From positions 426 to 64,425 of the forward strand of contig NZ_LNYK01000030.1 of assembly GCF_001467825.1 (NCBI RefSeq): DNA of 64,000 bases. The letters are read 5' to 3'. Every line of letters begins with the position of its first letter. Positions within the stretch are counted from its first letter, which is position 1. The position numbers were made by a program, and so were the translations under genes. Under the pieces are notes generated by a model. It made no database searches, was not told the DNA's origin, and saw only the letters and a list, made by a program, of their open reading frames with translations. Shown here piece after piece: positions 1 to 9,332 of the stretch. Source of the stretch: Legionella londiniensis (GTDB lineage: Bacteria > Pseudomonadota > Gammaproteobacteria > Legionellales > Legionellaceae).

Positions 1-2971
1 CACAGAAAAAATTGGAGTGCCTGTCTTGGATATTAAGTTTCAGTGGTTGGATTTTTAGATGAGGGATTATTGGTGTTACTTTTGGCGGGGGTACTGAGAA
101 GTATGTTGTGTTTCAGTGGTTGGATTTTTAGATGAGGGATTATTGGACTTTATAGTTCGTCTTTAGCCCTTTTTTCCACATACTAGTTTCAGTGGTTGGA
201 TTTTTAGATGAGGGATTATTGGACAGAACCAGGAGACGAAAACAACCAAGACATATCGTTTCAGTGGTTGGATTTTTAGATGAGGGATTATTGGCTGTTG
301 TACAGGCTGCTGCTACCGACCCCATTTAGTTTCAGTGGTTGGATTTTTAGATGAGGGATTATTGGCCTGTAATAGAATTTATGGATGAGCAGTTCCCAGT
401 TTCAGTGGTTGGATTTTTAGATGAGGGATTATTGGTCTTCTCTTGAGAAGATAGTGGAGCATATTCCATATAGTTTCAGTGGTTGGATTTTTAGATGAGG
501 GATTATTGGAACACCTTGCCATCCAGGCCGGCGCAAATAATGGGTTTCAGTGGTTGGATTTTTAGATGAGGGATTATTGGTCCATACCCATTGCAGATGC
601 GCAACCGCTGGCTGATGTTTCAGTGGTTGGATTTTTAGATGAGGGATTATTGGGTGTTAGATAAGATTTCTAGCTGCTCTTAAATTGTGTTTCAGTGGTT
701 GGATTTTTAGATGAGGGATTATTGGACACAATTGATAGAAGTCTATCTAATGTCATCAATAGTTTCAGTGGTTGGATTTTTAGATGAGGGATTATTGGTC
801 TTCAAGATAGATATTGGTACACGGGTTATTAGTTTCAGTGGTTGGATTTTTAGATGAGGGATTATTGGGTTAAATAGGAGCATATAACATGAACAATACA
901 GACAGTTTCAGTGGTTGGATTTTTAGATGAGGGATTATTGGACTAACGGTCTTATAGGTGTGGCTATGTCTAAACCTGGTTTCAGTGGTTGGATTTTTAG
1001 ATGAGGGATTATTGGCCTAATAGTCAAGGCTTGCAAAACTGGTTTAATAAGTTTCAGTGGTTGGATTTTTAGATGAGGGATTATTGGTAACAGGGGAACA
1101 GGTTATGGAGAGAGTAAGAATAGGTTTCAGTGGTTGGATTTTTAGATGAGGGATTATTGGTATAGGTAAGCCTTTATAATACTTTTCAAGAGCATGTTTC
1201 AGTGGTTGGATTTTTAGATGAGGGATTATTGGTGCCATTCTTTTTAATAGTGTGAGCATGTTTTTTAGTTTCAGTGGTTGGATTTTTAGATGAGGGATTA
1301 TTGGTTCTCTAAATGTTCCACCACTACAGGGTTTCCACCGTTTCAGTGGTTGGATTTTTAGATGAGGGATTATTGGTATGGTTGGCGAGTAAATACTTGT
1401 GCGGTCAATGTTTCAGTGGTTGGATTTTTAGATGAGGGATTATTGGCTAAGCTCGTTGAAACGACGAATTGAAAAACTGCAGTTTCAGTGGTTGGATTTT
1501 TAGATGAGGGATTATTGGGCAATAGTTATTGCAGGGTAGTTCAGTAGTAGAATAGGTTTCAGTGGTTGGATTTTTAGATGAGGGATTATTGGTTCAATGT
1601 GTTTAACATATCAATAGTTTTTTGGTGTTTCAGTGGTTGGATTTTTAGATGAGGGATTATTGGTATGGTGGGATGGCCTCTACCATTCTTAAAAATGTGT
1701 TTCAGTGGTTGGATTTTTAGATGAGGGATTATTGGTCCGGTGTTCCAGCCTGGTCAGCAACTCTAACGAAGTTTCAGTGGTTGGATTTTTAGATGAGGGA
1801 TTATTGGTTTATGAAAAGGTGCGATGGGTGCAAAGGCAAAAGTTTCAGTGGTTGGATTTTTAGATGAGGGATTATTGGAGGTTTGAGTTGGGATATATTG
1901 ACACCAAGTTAGAGTTTCAGTGGTTGGATTTTTAGATGAGGGATTATTGGGCTATGCCAAGTCAAGGAGTAACAAGTATGTTTTCTAGTTTCAGTGGTTG
2001 GATTTTTAGATGAGGGATTATTGGTCATAACCAAGCTCCAGACAAATGTAGTATATTTCGTTTCAGTGGTTGGATTTTTAGATGAGGGATTATTGGGTTA
2101 ATGTTCCTAAAGCTAAGAAGAGTGTTTATTAGTTTCAGTGGTTGGATTTTTAGATGAGGGATTATTGGTGGTATATTAATGATTGTACCGACAATGCAAT
2201 ATTTGTTTCAGTGGTTGGATTTTTAGATGAGGGATTATTGGATTATGGCTATGGAGTTTCATAATGGAGTTTGTCCTGTTTCAGTGGTTGGATTTTTAGA
2301 TGAGGGATTATTGGTTAGGAGTAATTGATGAGTAAAACAGATGATGAAATGGTTTCAGTGGTTGGATTTTTAGATGAGGGATTATTGGCCCTAACTCTCT
2401 TTCTAAAGCTTGTGCTTCAGAGTTTCAGTGGTTGGATTTTTAGATGAGGGATTATTGGGCAATAATAAGTTTACTATGTGGATTAAGTATTATAGTTTCA
2501 GTGGTTGGATTTTTAGATGAGGGATTATTGGACAGCAGTTAAGCGCGCTCGCTTTGTTGCTTACCGGGTTTCAGTGGTTGGATTTTTAGATGAGGGATTA
2601 TTGGTTAAAAAAGGTTTTAGGCACGTATTCGCACTGGAAGTTTCAGTGGTTGGATTTTTAGATGAGGGATTATTGGGACGAGTTAGTCGCAATGTTCCGA
2701 GGAATGATGAAGTTTCAGTGGTTGGATTTTTAGATGAGGGATTATTGGAGCTTAAAATATTCCGAATACATGTTTGTATGGTTTACTAGTTTCAGTGGTT
2801 GGATTTTTAGATGAGGGATTATTGGTTCTATGAAAGCTCTGTTTGGTAATAGAGCTAAGAGTTTCAGTGGTTGGATTTTTAGATGAGGGATTATTGGACT
2901 ATTATATATAGAACGTCGTGGCGAGCTTGTATGGGTTTCAGTGGTTGGATTTTTAGATGAGGGATTATTGG
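1..2971 (+). CRISPR. Type II-B CRISPR array, 41 repeats in window, truncated at left edge
   Basis: A 37-bp repeat beginning GTTTCAGTGG and ending GATTATTGG occurs 41 times, first at 37-73 and last at 2935-2971. The 40 complete spacers between repeats are about 33-39 bp. A spacer-like 36 bases precede the first repeat, so the array continues leftwards outside the window. I saw no substitutions in the repeats, including the last one. In type II systems the crRNA-sense repeat begins GTTT-AG, which places the transcribed strand on + and the promoter off the left edge. The anti-repeat at 3081-3123 is on the same strand and agrees with this. Confidence 0.98.
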
Positions 2972-3025
2972 AGCAATTTTAACTCTTTGTTTATTTTAAA
3001 GAAACACGAGGAATTAAAAGTGGTT

Positions 3026-3078
3026 TTCTTCGAAAAATAGCAAATTGCATTATTTAGGCTTGATTTTTCGAAAAAGAA
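3026..3078. promoter_or_regulatory. Long inverted repeat between array and tracrRNA region
   Basis: The arms are TTCTTCGAAAAAT (3026-3038) and ATTTTTCGAA followed by AAAGAA (3063-3078). They can fold into a stem of about 10-13 bp around a 24-nt loop. It follows the last repeat by about 55 bp. It could end transcripts leaving the array or be part of a small RNA. There is no clean T-run after it, so termination is only a guess. Confidence 0.4.
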
Positions 3079-3080
3079 GG

Positions 3081-3187
3081 CAATAATTAAATTAGAAATC
3101 ATCTAAATTTCGATACCCTGAAATCAACAAAATTAAAGATTGAATCGTTTTTCTATGCTCGTCTTAATAGCGAGCATATAACGATTT
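3081..3187 (+). ncRNA. Candidate tracrRNA for the type II-B system
   Basis: Bases 3099-3123 match the reverse complement of the CRISPR repeat at about 19 of 25 positions (TCATCTAAA, then CTGAAA at the 3' end). CAATAAT at 3081-3087 matches the far end of the repeat after a bulge. This is an anti-repeat readable from the + strand, as needed to pair with a +-strand crRNA. Downstream sits a hairpin with arms ATGCTCG (3155-3161) and CGAGCAT (3171-3177), nested in AATCGTT (3143-3149) and AACGATT (3180-3186). The stretch after the anti-repeat resembles the remembered Francisella tracrRNA (CTGNAATCA). The 5' end is not defined, and the 3' end may overlap the end of cas4. In family II-B loci the tracrRNA lies between cas4 and the array, as here. 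Confidence 0.75.
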
Positions 3188-3780
3188 CAAAATCTATCGT
3201 TACAGTGATTTAGAAACTCACACTGAATGCATTGAAGTCCATTAGCAGTGCTGTATGGTAATGTTTCTGTGCCAAAAATTTTCTTTATTTTAGCACAAAT
3301 TTCAAGCACTTTGAGCTTTGATTTTTCGTCAATTTTTATTAATTTGGCTTTGGCCTTTTCACCAGTAATAATATAGCCTCTGGTACATGGTTTTTCAAAA
3401 ATCAGTTCGGAAAGCATTCCATAGGCGGTCAGTTGCATCTTTTGACCTAAACTAATTTTTGATGCAAAAGATTTTAATTCAATAGGGATAATTTCCAGCT
3501 CATCTTCAATGATTCCATCACAAATCCCATAAAATGGGTAAGATGGGTGTTCAAGCATAGTATTTTGTCTGAGTACAGCTTGTTCTGAAATTGGCTTGAA
3601 TTTTGAAAGGGTTCTTCTTTTGTCTAATACCTGTTGCTTGTGTTGATATTCCTCACCGTATTGCACCCAGCCAGGGTAGGCTACTTTCAGGCCAACCACC
3701 ATATGGTAGTAAACAATGCGGGGACAAAAGCAGTACTGTCTTATCATATTTACAGGCAGTTTATACGATGATGTGTCCAT
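3187..3780 (-). CDS. cas4: CRISPR-associated exonuclease Cas4
   Basis: Cas4 is a RecB-type nuclease with an Fe-S cluster that helps select and trim spacer precursors; it is the marker gene of type II-B. Near the N-terminus a C-F-C-P motif and at the C-terminus C-I-Q-C...NHC supply the cluster cysteines. The nuclease core shows GICDG and an IELK (E-x-K) motif. I chose the ATG at 3780 (MDTSSYKLP). The alternative at 3807 would overlap cas2 by 47 bases rather than 20. It is last of the cas9-cas1-cas2-cas4 operon, and its stop lies inside the 3' hairpin of the candidate tracrRNA on the other strand. It looks intact. Confidence 0.95.
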   Translation of the reverse strand: MDTSSYKLPVNMIRQYCFCPRIVYYHMVVGLKVAYPGWVQYGEEYQHKQQVLDKRRTLSKFKPISEQAVLRQNTMLEHPSYPFYGICDGIIEDELEIIPIELKSFASKISLGQKMQLTAYGMLSELIFEKPCTRGYIITGEKAKAKLIKIDEKSKLKVLEICAKIKKIFGTETLPYSTANGLQCIQCEFLNHCNDRF

Positions 3781-4060
3781 CCGGTTTCCTAAGTTCATCC
3801 AGTTCAAGATTAATGAGGTTTACTTCGTAATCTTGAGCCAGCTTGCAAGGTGTAATAAAAGCGGTATCTTGTTTGGCAAGTTCTTTTTTTAGAACGTTCG
3901 TTAAATATCTTTTTTCAGGTTCGTTTAAATATCCCCAAAATACTGATTTTTGAACGGGGGTTAAGCCAATGTCTTTAAGCCTTTCGTAAATTGTACGTCG
4001 GATGCTGTTGTCCCTGATGTCGTAGGAAACTATGTATTCCTTGTATAATCTTATTTGCAT
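3761..4060 (-). CDS. cas2: CRISPR-associated endoribonuclease-fold protein Cas2
   Basis: At 99 residues it has normal length for Cas2. The first beta strand reads IVSYDIRDNSIRR, with the conserved Asp of the ferredoxin-like fold, followed by the helix typical of the family. Cas2 dimers bridge Cas1 dimers in the spacer-integration complex. The gene starts 6 bases after the cas1 stop and overlaps cas4, so translation is probably coupled. Confidence 0.95.
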   Translation of the reverse strand: MQIRLYKEYIVSYDIRDNSIRRTIYERLKDIGLTPVQKSVFWGYLNEPEKRYLTNVLKKELAKQDTAFITPCKLAQDYEVNLINLELDELRKPDGHIIV

Positions 4061-4066
4061 TTTTCA

Positions 4067-5059
4067 TTACCATTTAAATAAGTAGCCTTTATACTTTCCC
4101 TCGCCTGAGAATACAGCTGATAGGTGATAGACTTGTCTTTGAATGATGCTTTCAAGGGATATTCTTCGTTTGTGGTATGGCAGTGGCTTTGCGTATAAAT
4201 TTGCCATCTCACCAATTAGCGTTTTTTTCAAAGCGGGGGTTAGTTCATTCTGTTTTTGGGCACGGGCGCGGAGTTTAAAAATAATTCTATCGGCGCACCA
4301 GGGTCGAAATTCTTCCATGAGATCGAGTACTAACGATGGTTTCCCTGGTTTGGAGGTATGTAAAATTCCAGCATATAGCTCTAATCCAGCGTTAGTTATG
4401 GCCTGCCATACCCAACTGGACAAAATCGAGTAGGCATAATTTAACATGGAATTTGTAATGTCTTTGTTTACCCTTGGGCGCCTCCCTTCGAAATCACTGC
4501 GCACCAAATTGACCTCTTTAACTGTTTCCCAATATATTCTGGCAGCACTTCCTTCAAATCCGAGTAGCGTGAACCGCCAATCCTGAAGTTTTATCCAATT
4601 TGTCTCTGTAATTTTGGCAACAATACCTGCCATTTTCTGGGATGCTGCATGAAGAATTATTTTCTCATTTTCAGGCCGGTTTTTAGCTTTTGCAAAGTAT
4701 TTCAGAACGGCGGACTGGTTTTTAATTTTTGCTAAAATGAATCGAGCAGCCATGTTGGATGCTTCTTTGGTGTATATGTATTTGAACTGGCTTTCCCGTA
4801 CTTTGGCTGTGCGATGGAGTCCACCCTGAAGGCTACAAACTGCTTTACCCGAATAATCCAGAATGAAAATTTGTATTCCTCTCATTGCGCAGGCAACAAG
4901 AAGATTTGAGGTCAAAGTGACGCCTTGCTTGACGATGCTTATGGTTTTTAAACGGTTGAGCGTTCCTTCAAAAACCATTTGATCTTTATTAAAGACAAGG
5001 ATTCTTTCGCCTTGCAACTTACAAAAGCTGCCTTGTTCAGAGAGCGTGAGGTGTTTCAT
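4067..5059 (-). CDS. cas1: CRISPR integrase Cas1 (type II-B)
   Basis: Cas1 is the metal-dependent integrase that inserts new spacers. The protein is 330 residues from the ATG at 5059 (MKHLTLSEQG). That ATG overlaps the cas9 stop as ATGA, a normal coupled start; an upstream ATG at 5101 would overlap cas9 by 46 bases. The N-terminal beta domain is followed by the all-helical domain, including ITNSMLNYAYSIL and LMEEFRPWCADRI, where the catalytic Glu/Asp residues of the family fall. The reading frame is intact, so adaptation should be functional if the operon is expressed. Confidence 0.95.
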   Translation of the reverse strand: MKHLTLSEQGSFCKLQGERILVFNKDQMVFEGTLNRLKTISIVKQGVTLTSNLLVACAMRGIQIFILDYSGKAVCSLQGGLHRTAKVRESQFKYIYTKEASNMAARFILAKIKNQSAVLKYFAKAKNRPENEKIILHAASQKMAGIVAKITETNWIKLQDWRFTLLGFEGSAARIYWETVKEVNLVRSDFEGRRPRVNKDITNSMLNYAYSILSSWVWQAITNAGLELYAGILHTSKPGKPSLVLDLMEEFRPWCADRIIFKLRARAQKQNELTPALKKTLIGEMANLYAKPLPYHKRRISLESIIQRQVYHLSAVFSGEGKYKGYLFKW

Positions 5060-8000
5060 GGTTGTTTTTTCAGTTGAGTGACATAGAGTGTCTGTATCCA
5101 TTGGGGTGTGGAATCGGATTCAAACTCATAAGTCACAATTTTTCCAGTTGATACAATTTTCATTTTCCCATCACGTGGTTTTAATTCATTACCGAATAAT
5201 TTGTTTTTACAAACAATTTCATTGGGCATGTTTAAGGGATCATCAATTGAATCGGAGGGTTTAATCATTAAAGCCTCGTCAATGGTTTTAATAAAATCAG
5301 CTAAAGATTGGGTAATTCGTATATAGCGCCTGGTTTTGGAGTGGGGCTTCATTTCGAGTTTTATAATTTCTGGTTTGAAGGTTGTAACAGGCAGAGTTAG
5401 CCAATTATCGAAAGTAGCATACGCTTGTCCCTCGGAGTTATTAATTCCGTCAATTGTTGATAAATTTCTGGTTTTATAAGCATCCATAAGTACTTCTTGT
5501 TTAACTAGTCTGTCTTCGTTAATTTGAATTCCCATACTAGGGGTATCATCAATGGTCTGCAGTTGGTATAAGGGTTGTCCTTTATTATCTTTGCGCCTTA
5601 TACGCATCATGGTGCCTGCATTACCAGGTATTACTGGCAGTGAGAATACTTTTCGAACGGCTTTGTGCTTTTGTGGCTTAATGTTGTTTCCATTGTTTGA
5701 AATGTCCGAATTTGGGTTATTGCCAGAAAGAAAATACTTCCTGATAAATTCGTTAAACTCTTTTGGGTTTGGGGCAGGGTTGGCTTTTAGTGCAAGAAAG
5801 TTTGGATGATTAAAGAGTCTCTCCCAATCTTTGGTAGCTGGCAAAGCAATTGTATGTTTAAAAGAACCTAAAACATTTTTCTTGGAAGATTCGAATTTTA
5901 CGCTCAGAACAGGCATAGGCTCTTTTAATATCTTCACAGTAATGGATTCCTTTTTAGTGTAGTAACGTAGGCTATTTATGAAATGGCAAACGATTGTGTC
6001 ATCTGGTGTGACTATTTCTTTATGGAAATAATGATGTAAGAATTCAAGAGCAAGAGTTTTGTTTATAGGGAAATACAACCACTTGGCTTTGGATTTTGCC
6101 TGTAATTCCTGTAACGATTCGCCAGGATTTTTAGTGGAATAGGTTTTAAGAAGGGTAAACAATTTTTCCTTATTGGATGGCTTTATTTCAAACAAATCTT
6201 TTTCTGAGAAACCAATAGCAAATGTTTCGCCTTTAACCCAAACAGGGATGAATCGTTCGGCATAAAGAGAATCCTTAAACAGCGGTGTGCTGCTGATGTT
6301 GGGTTTGTTGTATTTTTCTTTGGATCGAACGGGATTTAAATGTACCTCATCAGGCATTAGGTGGTTGATGAACCAGGAATTATCAAGTTCCTGACTAAAT
6401 TGCGGGAACTCTTTAAGACCTATGCTCATTGTCAATGTTGCATCTATCGCATGGCTTGGGAACGATTGTTGCCGATTTTTGACTAATTTTGGTTCTTGTT
6501 TGGACAATAACTCACGATGATCGTGTACTTCTTCGGCAGTGATTTGTTTAATGGAAAATTCCAATTGGAGCTGTTTGGAATCCGCCAAGGTGCTAAGAAA
6601 CTCTATGATTTGTTTTCCTAAAAATTTTTGGGTTCCATTGACACGCGCTTTTTGTTGGGACATTAAAAACTTAGTGATCGTTTTGAATGCTTCATCGTCA
6701 TAATCTAGAAAGAGGGCATGCCTGGCCGCTTTTTGCTGTTCAGGCGTAAGCAAATGAAAACTAATATATTTTTTAATGTTGGCAACGTTTTGAGAAATAA
6801 AATTTTTGATGTCGCTAACATTATCAGTGCCAAATTGGTGCTTTAAATAAAGCGGGCTTAGATGTTCAAGAAGATAATGTTCCTCTTTTTTCTCTCGATT
6901 TCCTTGGGAAGAACAGTAAATGAGATTGGCTTCGCTATTAAAAATTACTCCAAAATGTTTTTTTGAAAGCGAGCGCGGATAAATATGGTCAATTTCTCCT
7001 TGCCCGCCTATTGATGTGCCCTTATATGGACAAATATTCATGGAGGCATTTATAATGCGTTGAAATTTCTCTTCCCACTGGATGTTTTGCTTTTCGATGG
7101 CTTGTTCAAGAGTCTTATCACTGCTGCCCCCTTTGATTTTTTTGAATGACTCTTCAAATTCAAAACGGTTTTGTTCAAGGTAGATCGGAATTAAAAGGCT
7201 CGAGTTATCGGGAATGTGTTTTATTTGTTCCCATTTGGCCATTGCAATTTCATAAGCCAGGCGTTGCATCATCCTGGCCAGTACACCATCAAAAGGCCTT
7301 ACGCTGTCGGCAGGCAACCTTGAAGCATATGAAATCTCGGGGTCAATTTCTGTTTTTTGAGATCTCCAATAGTTCTCACAAGTAACCGCTACACAATTTT
7401 TATGAAAACCATCCCGCTTGGTTTCAAGGATTGTATACAACTGCGAAAGACTAAATGGGTTGTGATATATCAAGGCCTGCGAGTCATTATGTCCAAGATG
7501 GCTTTGTATGGCCTGAATGATATCTGGTATTGTTTGAATTATCTTGATGAGAGCTTTATTGTTGCTATGTTCAGGATGGTTTAGGGCTTCTTCATAATCA
7601 ATTTTAAATGCGTTACCTGAGTTTTTACGTGCTTCTTCGATTTCCTTACATTTGCTTTTTAATGAAGTGCGTCCGATTTTATGGGTGTTCCAAAAATTCT
7701 TGAATTTAGCCCACTTATCTTTGTTGTTGATGAAATCTTCGCTGAGTATCGCTCCAACAAGAAGTGGTAGTATTTTTTGTTTGCGTGGTGGATTAATATT
7801 CGATAGCTCACAAAGACGGAATGCATTATCAAACCAAATCCCTTGGGCAGCATCTTCTCTCTCTTTGTTATACGCACTGGCTATTTGGATAAGAACACTC
7901 ACTAATGAAGAATTGAAATGAGTTTCCATTTCCTTCTGTGTTTCTATTAAATTGGCTGGTAGTTTTTTCCCCTGGCCAAGAAACGAGAGTTGCTTTTTAA

Positions 8001-9174
8001 TTTTAAATTTATCGATTTTTTTATTGAGGTCTAAATATCGCTGTAAAATGTAAGAGTCTCGTTTCTCATCTTGTTTAGACGGGCTAATTATGCGTTTTCT
8101 ATCACGCAATTTGGTATGTTCTAAGTCCTTTTCAAGGAAAGGGTGGGCATCAATGATTCCTGGTATTAAATTGCGCCAGTTTGGATAAAGGTTATTAAGT
8201 TTTTCAGGGTTAAGTAATAGACTTTGGTCTTTTTCCATACCTGTGTTTGTTCGGGCCTCATAGGGGGGAATAGTAATTTCAGGTGGTGTCTTTTCAAGAA
8301 TGGATATATAGTCTTGGGATTGCTCAAGTTGTTGTATTAGGTTGCGAATGGCTAAAGATTCTTGGCTTCCTTTAAGATGTCTGAAGTTTTTAAGCATTCT
8401 AAGAAATTCATTACCAAAAGTTTGTTCATCGAATTGTTTGGGGTTTTTTGCCAGATAGCGGTGCAGGTTTTTCCACTGCAAGTTACTTAGGTGTCCAAGC
8501 AGGTTAGAGAGACAAACAGAAGGGATTTTCTTTTTTATGCTATCAAGTTGGTTATCTTTTGTGATGTCTGATTTGATGTTTTCAAAATACACTTTCCGGT
8601 GTCTATGGCCTTCAACACTGTTTTTTTCAAAGCCAGTAATGAAATTTTTGATGTTTTTTACAGCATTTTTTAATTCTTTATCATCTTTTTTTTCTTCTAC
8701 TTTAGATACCAATATTTTCCTAAACTCACTGGATTGCATCTTTTGCAGAAACCAATCAATGAAATTATGTTCTGACTCTGAGGGCAGTAATTCCTTTAAT
8801 AAATTAATCGTAGTCTCGTCTTTTATATATTCATCCAAATCTGTAGCTACATAAGTGTATCCTCGGTTATTAAGGTAGTGACAGAGTGCTGTCTCTTCCT
8901 TTGCATTTAGATCTCGTGAAAGAATGTGTTGGAATAATTGCAGGGCAACCCGTTTCACAAATTGATTCCTCTTTTTATTTCTGACCCTATGCCTTGTTGC
9001 CCTTCTTTGTGCCTGGGATAATTGAAAGTTGTTATGGTCTATCAGGATGACAGAGTATTTTGTATTTGCATGGTTTGGGAGTTCTGCGAAAGCTTCGAGG
9101 TGGGATAAGCAAACCCCTGTAAATTTGCCGCCCAAATCTATGCCTATAGGGGATAAAATCTGAGAAGATTCCAT
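5056..9174 (-). CDS. cas9: CRISPR RNA-guided endonuclease Cas9, type II-B (Csx12-like)
   Basis: Cas9 cuts both strands of DNA matched by a crRNA:tracrRNA guide. At 1372 residues it is of the large II-B class. RuvC-I is at the N-terminus (IGIDLGG, nucleophile-position Asp13). RuvC-II is AYEIAMAKW with Glu642. The HNH domain has GEIDHIYPRS with Asp729-His730 and a downstream NREKK. RuvC-III is SHAIDATL with His908 and Asp911. An arginine-rich bridge helix (RRATRHRVRNKKR) lies near residue 60. All catalytic residues are present and there is no frameshift. It is first gene of the cas operon; the leader 9175-9332 upstream should contain its promoter, though I could not pick a convincing -35/-10. 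From memory, Legionella pneumophila Paris Cas9 has the same length. Confidence 0.98.
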   Translation of the reverse strand: MESSQILSPIGIDLGGKFTGVCLSHLEAFAELPNHANTKYSVILIDHNNFQLSQAQRRATRHRVRNKKRNQFVKRVALQLFQHILSRDLNAKEETALCHYLNNRGYTYVATDLDEYIKDETTINLLKELLPSESEHNFIDWFLQKMQSSEFRKILVSKVEEKKDDKELKNAVKNIKNFITGFEKNSVEGHRHRKVYFENIKSDITKDNQLDSIKKKIPSVCLSNLLGHLSNLQWKNLHRYLAKNPKQFDEQTFGNEFLRMLKNFRHLKGSQESLAIRNLIQQLEQSQDYISILEKTPPEITIPPYEARTNTGMEKDQSLLLNPEKLNNLYPNWRNLIPGIIDAHPFLEKDLEHTKLRDRKRIISPSKQDEKRDSYILQRYLDLNKKIDKFKIKKQLSFLGQGKKLPANLIETQKEMETHFNSSLVSVLIQIASAYNKEREDAAQGIWFDNAFRLCELSNINPPRKQKILPLLVGAILSEDFINNKDKWAKFKNFWNTHKIGRTSLKSKCKEIEEARKNSGNAFKIDYEEALNHPEHSNNKALIKIIQTIPDIIQAIQSHLGHNDSQALIYHNPFSLSQLYTILETKRDGFHKNCVAVTCENYWRSQKTEIDPEISYASRLPADSVRPFDGVLARMMQRLAYEIAMAKWEQIKHIPDNSSLLIPIYLEQNRFEFEESFKKIKGGSSDKTLEQAIEKQNIQWEEKFQRIINASMNICPYKGTSIGGQGEIDHIYPRSLSKKHFGVIFNSEANLIYCSSQGNREKKEEHYLLEHLSPLYLKHQFGTDNVSDIKNFISQNVANIKKYISFHLLTPEQQKAARHALFLDYDDEAFKTITKFLMSQQKARVNGTQKFLGKQIIEFLSTLADSKQLQLEFSIKQITAEEVHDHRELLSKQEPKLVKNRQQSFPSHAIDATLTMSIGLKEFPQFSQELDNSWFINHLMPDEVHLNPVRSKEKYNKPNISSTPLFKDSLYAERFIPVWVKGETFAIGFSEKDLFEIKPSNKEKLFTLLKTYSTKNPGESLQELQAKSKAKWLYFPINKTLALEFLHHYFHKEIVTPDDTIVCHFINSLRYYTKKESITVKILKEPMPVLSVKFESSKKNVLGSFKHTIALPATKDWERLFNHPNFLALKANPAPNPKEFNEFIRKYFLSGNNPNSDISNNGNNIKPQKHKAVRKVFSLPVIPGNAGTMMRIRRKDNKGQPLYQLQTIDDTPSMGIQINEDRLVKQEVLMDAYKTRNLSTIDGINNSEGQAYATFDNWLTLPVTTFKPEIIKLEMKPHSKTRRYIRITQSLADFIKTIDEALMIKPSDSIDDPLNMPNEIVCKNKLFGNELKPRDGKMKIVSTGKIVTYEFESDSTPQWIQTLYVTQLKKQP

Positions 9175-9332
9175 TTACTACATCCTTGTAGCTGTATGAT
9201 TCGTTAAAATAAATATAGTCTTGATACTTTGGAATTTCAAAAATAGGACTTATAAAAATAACTAAAAATAAATTTGGCTCATGTTTTTTAGCAGTGAACT
9301 TGGCTCTATTGGGGCAGTTGTTAATAAAAACC

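Noticed and set aside
140-325. ORF inside the CRISPR array (also 1044-1259 and 2517-2789)
   Set aside because: Translation of repeats and spacers; the peptide shows the repeat every 24 residues.
3143-3186. Nested hairpin as an intrinsic terminator of the cas operon
   Set aside because: No T-run follows on the - strand and its position fits the tracrRNA 3' module better.
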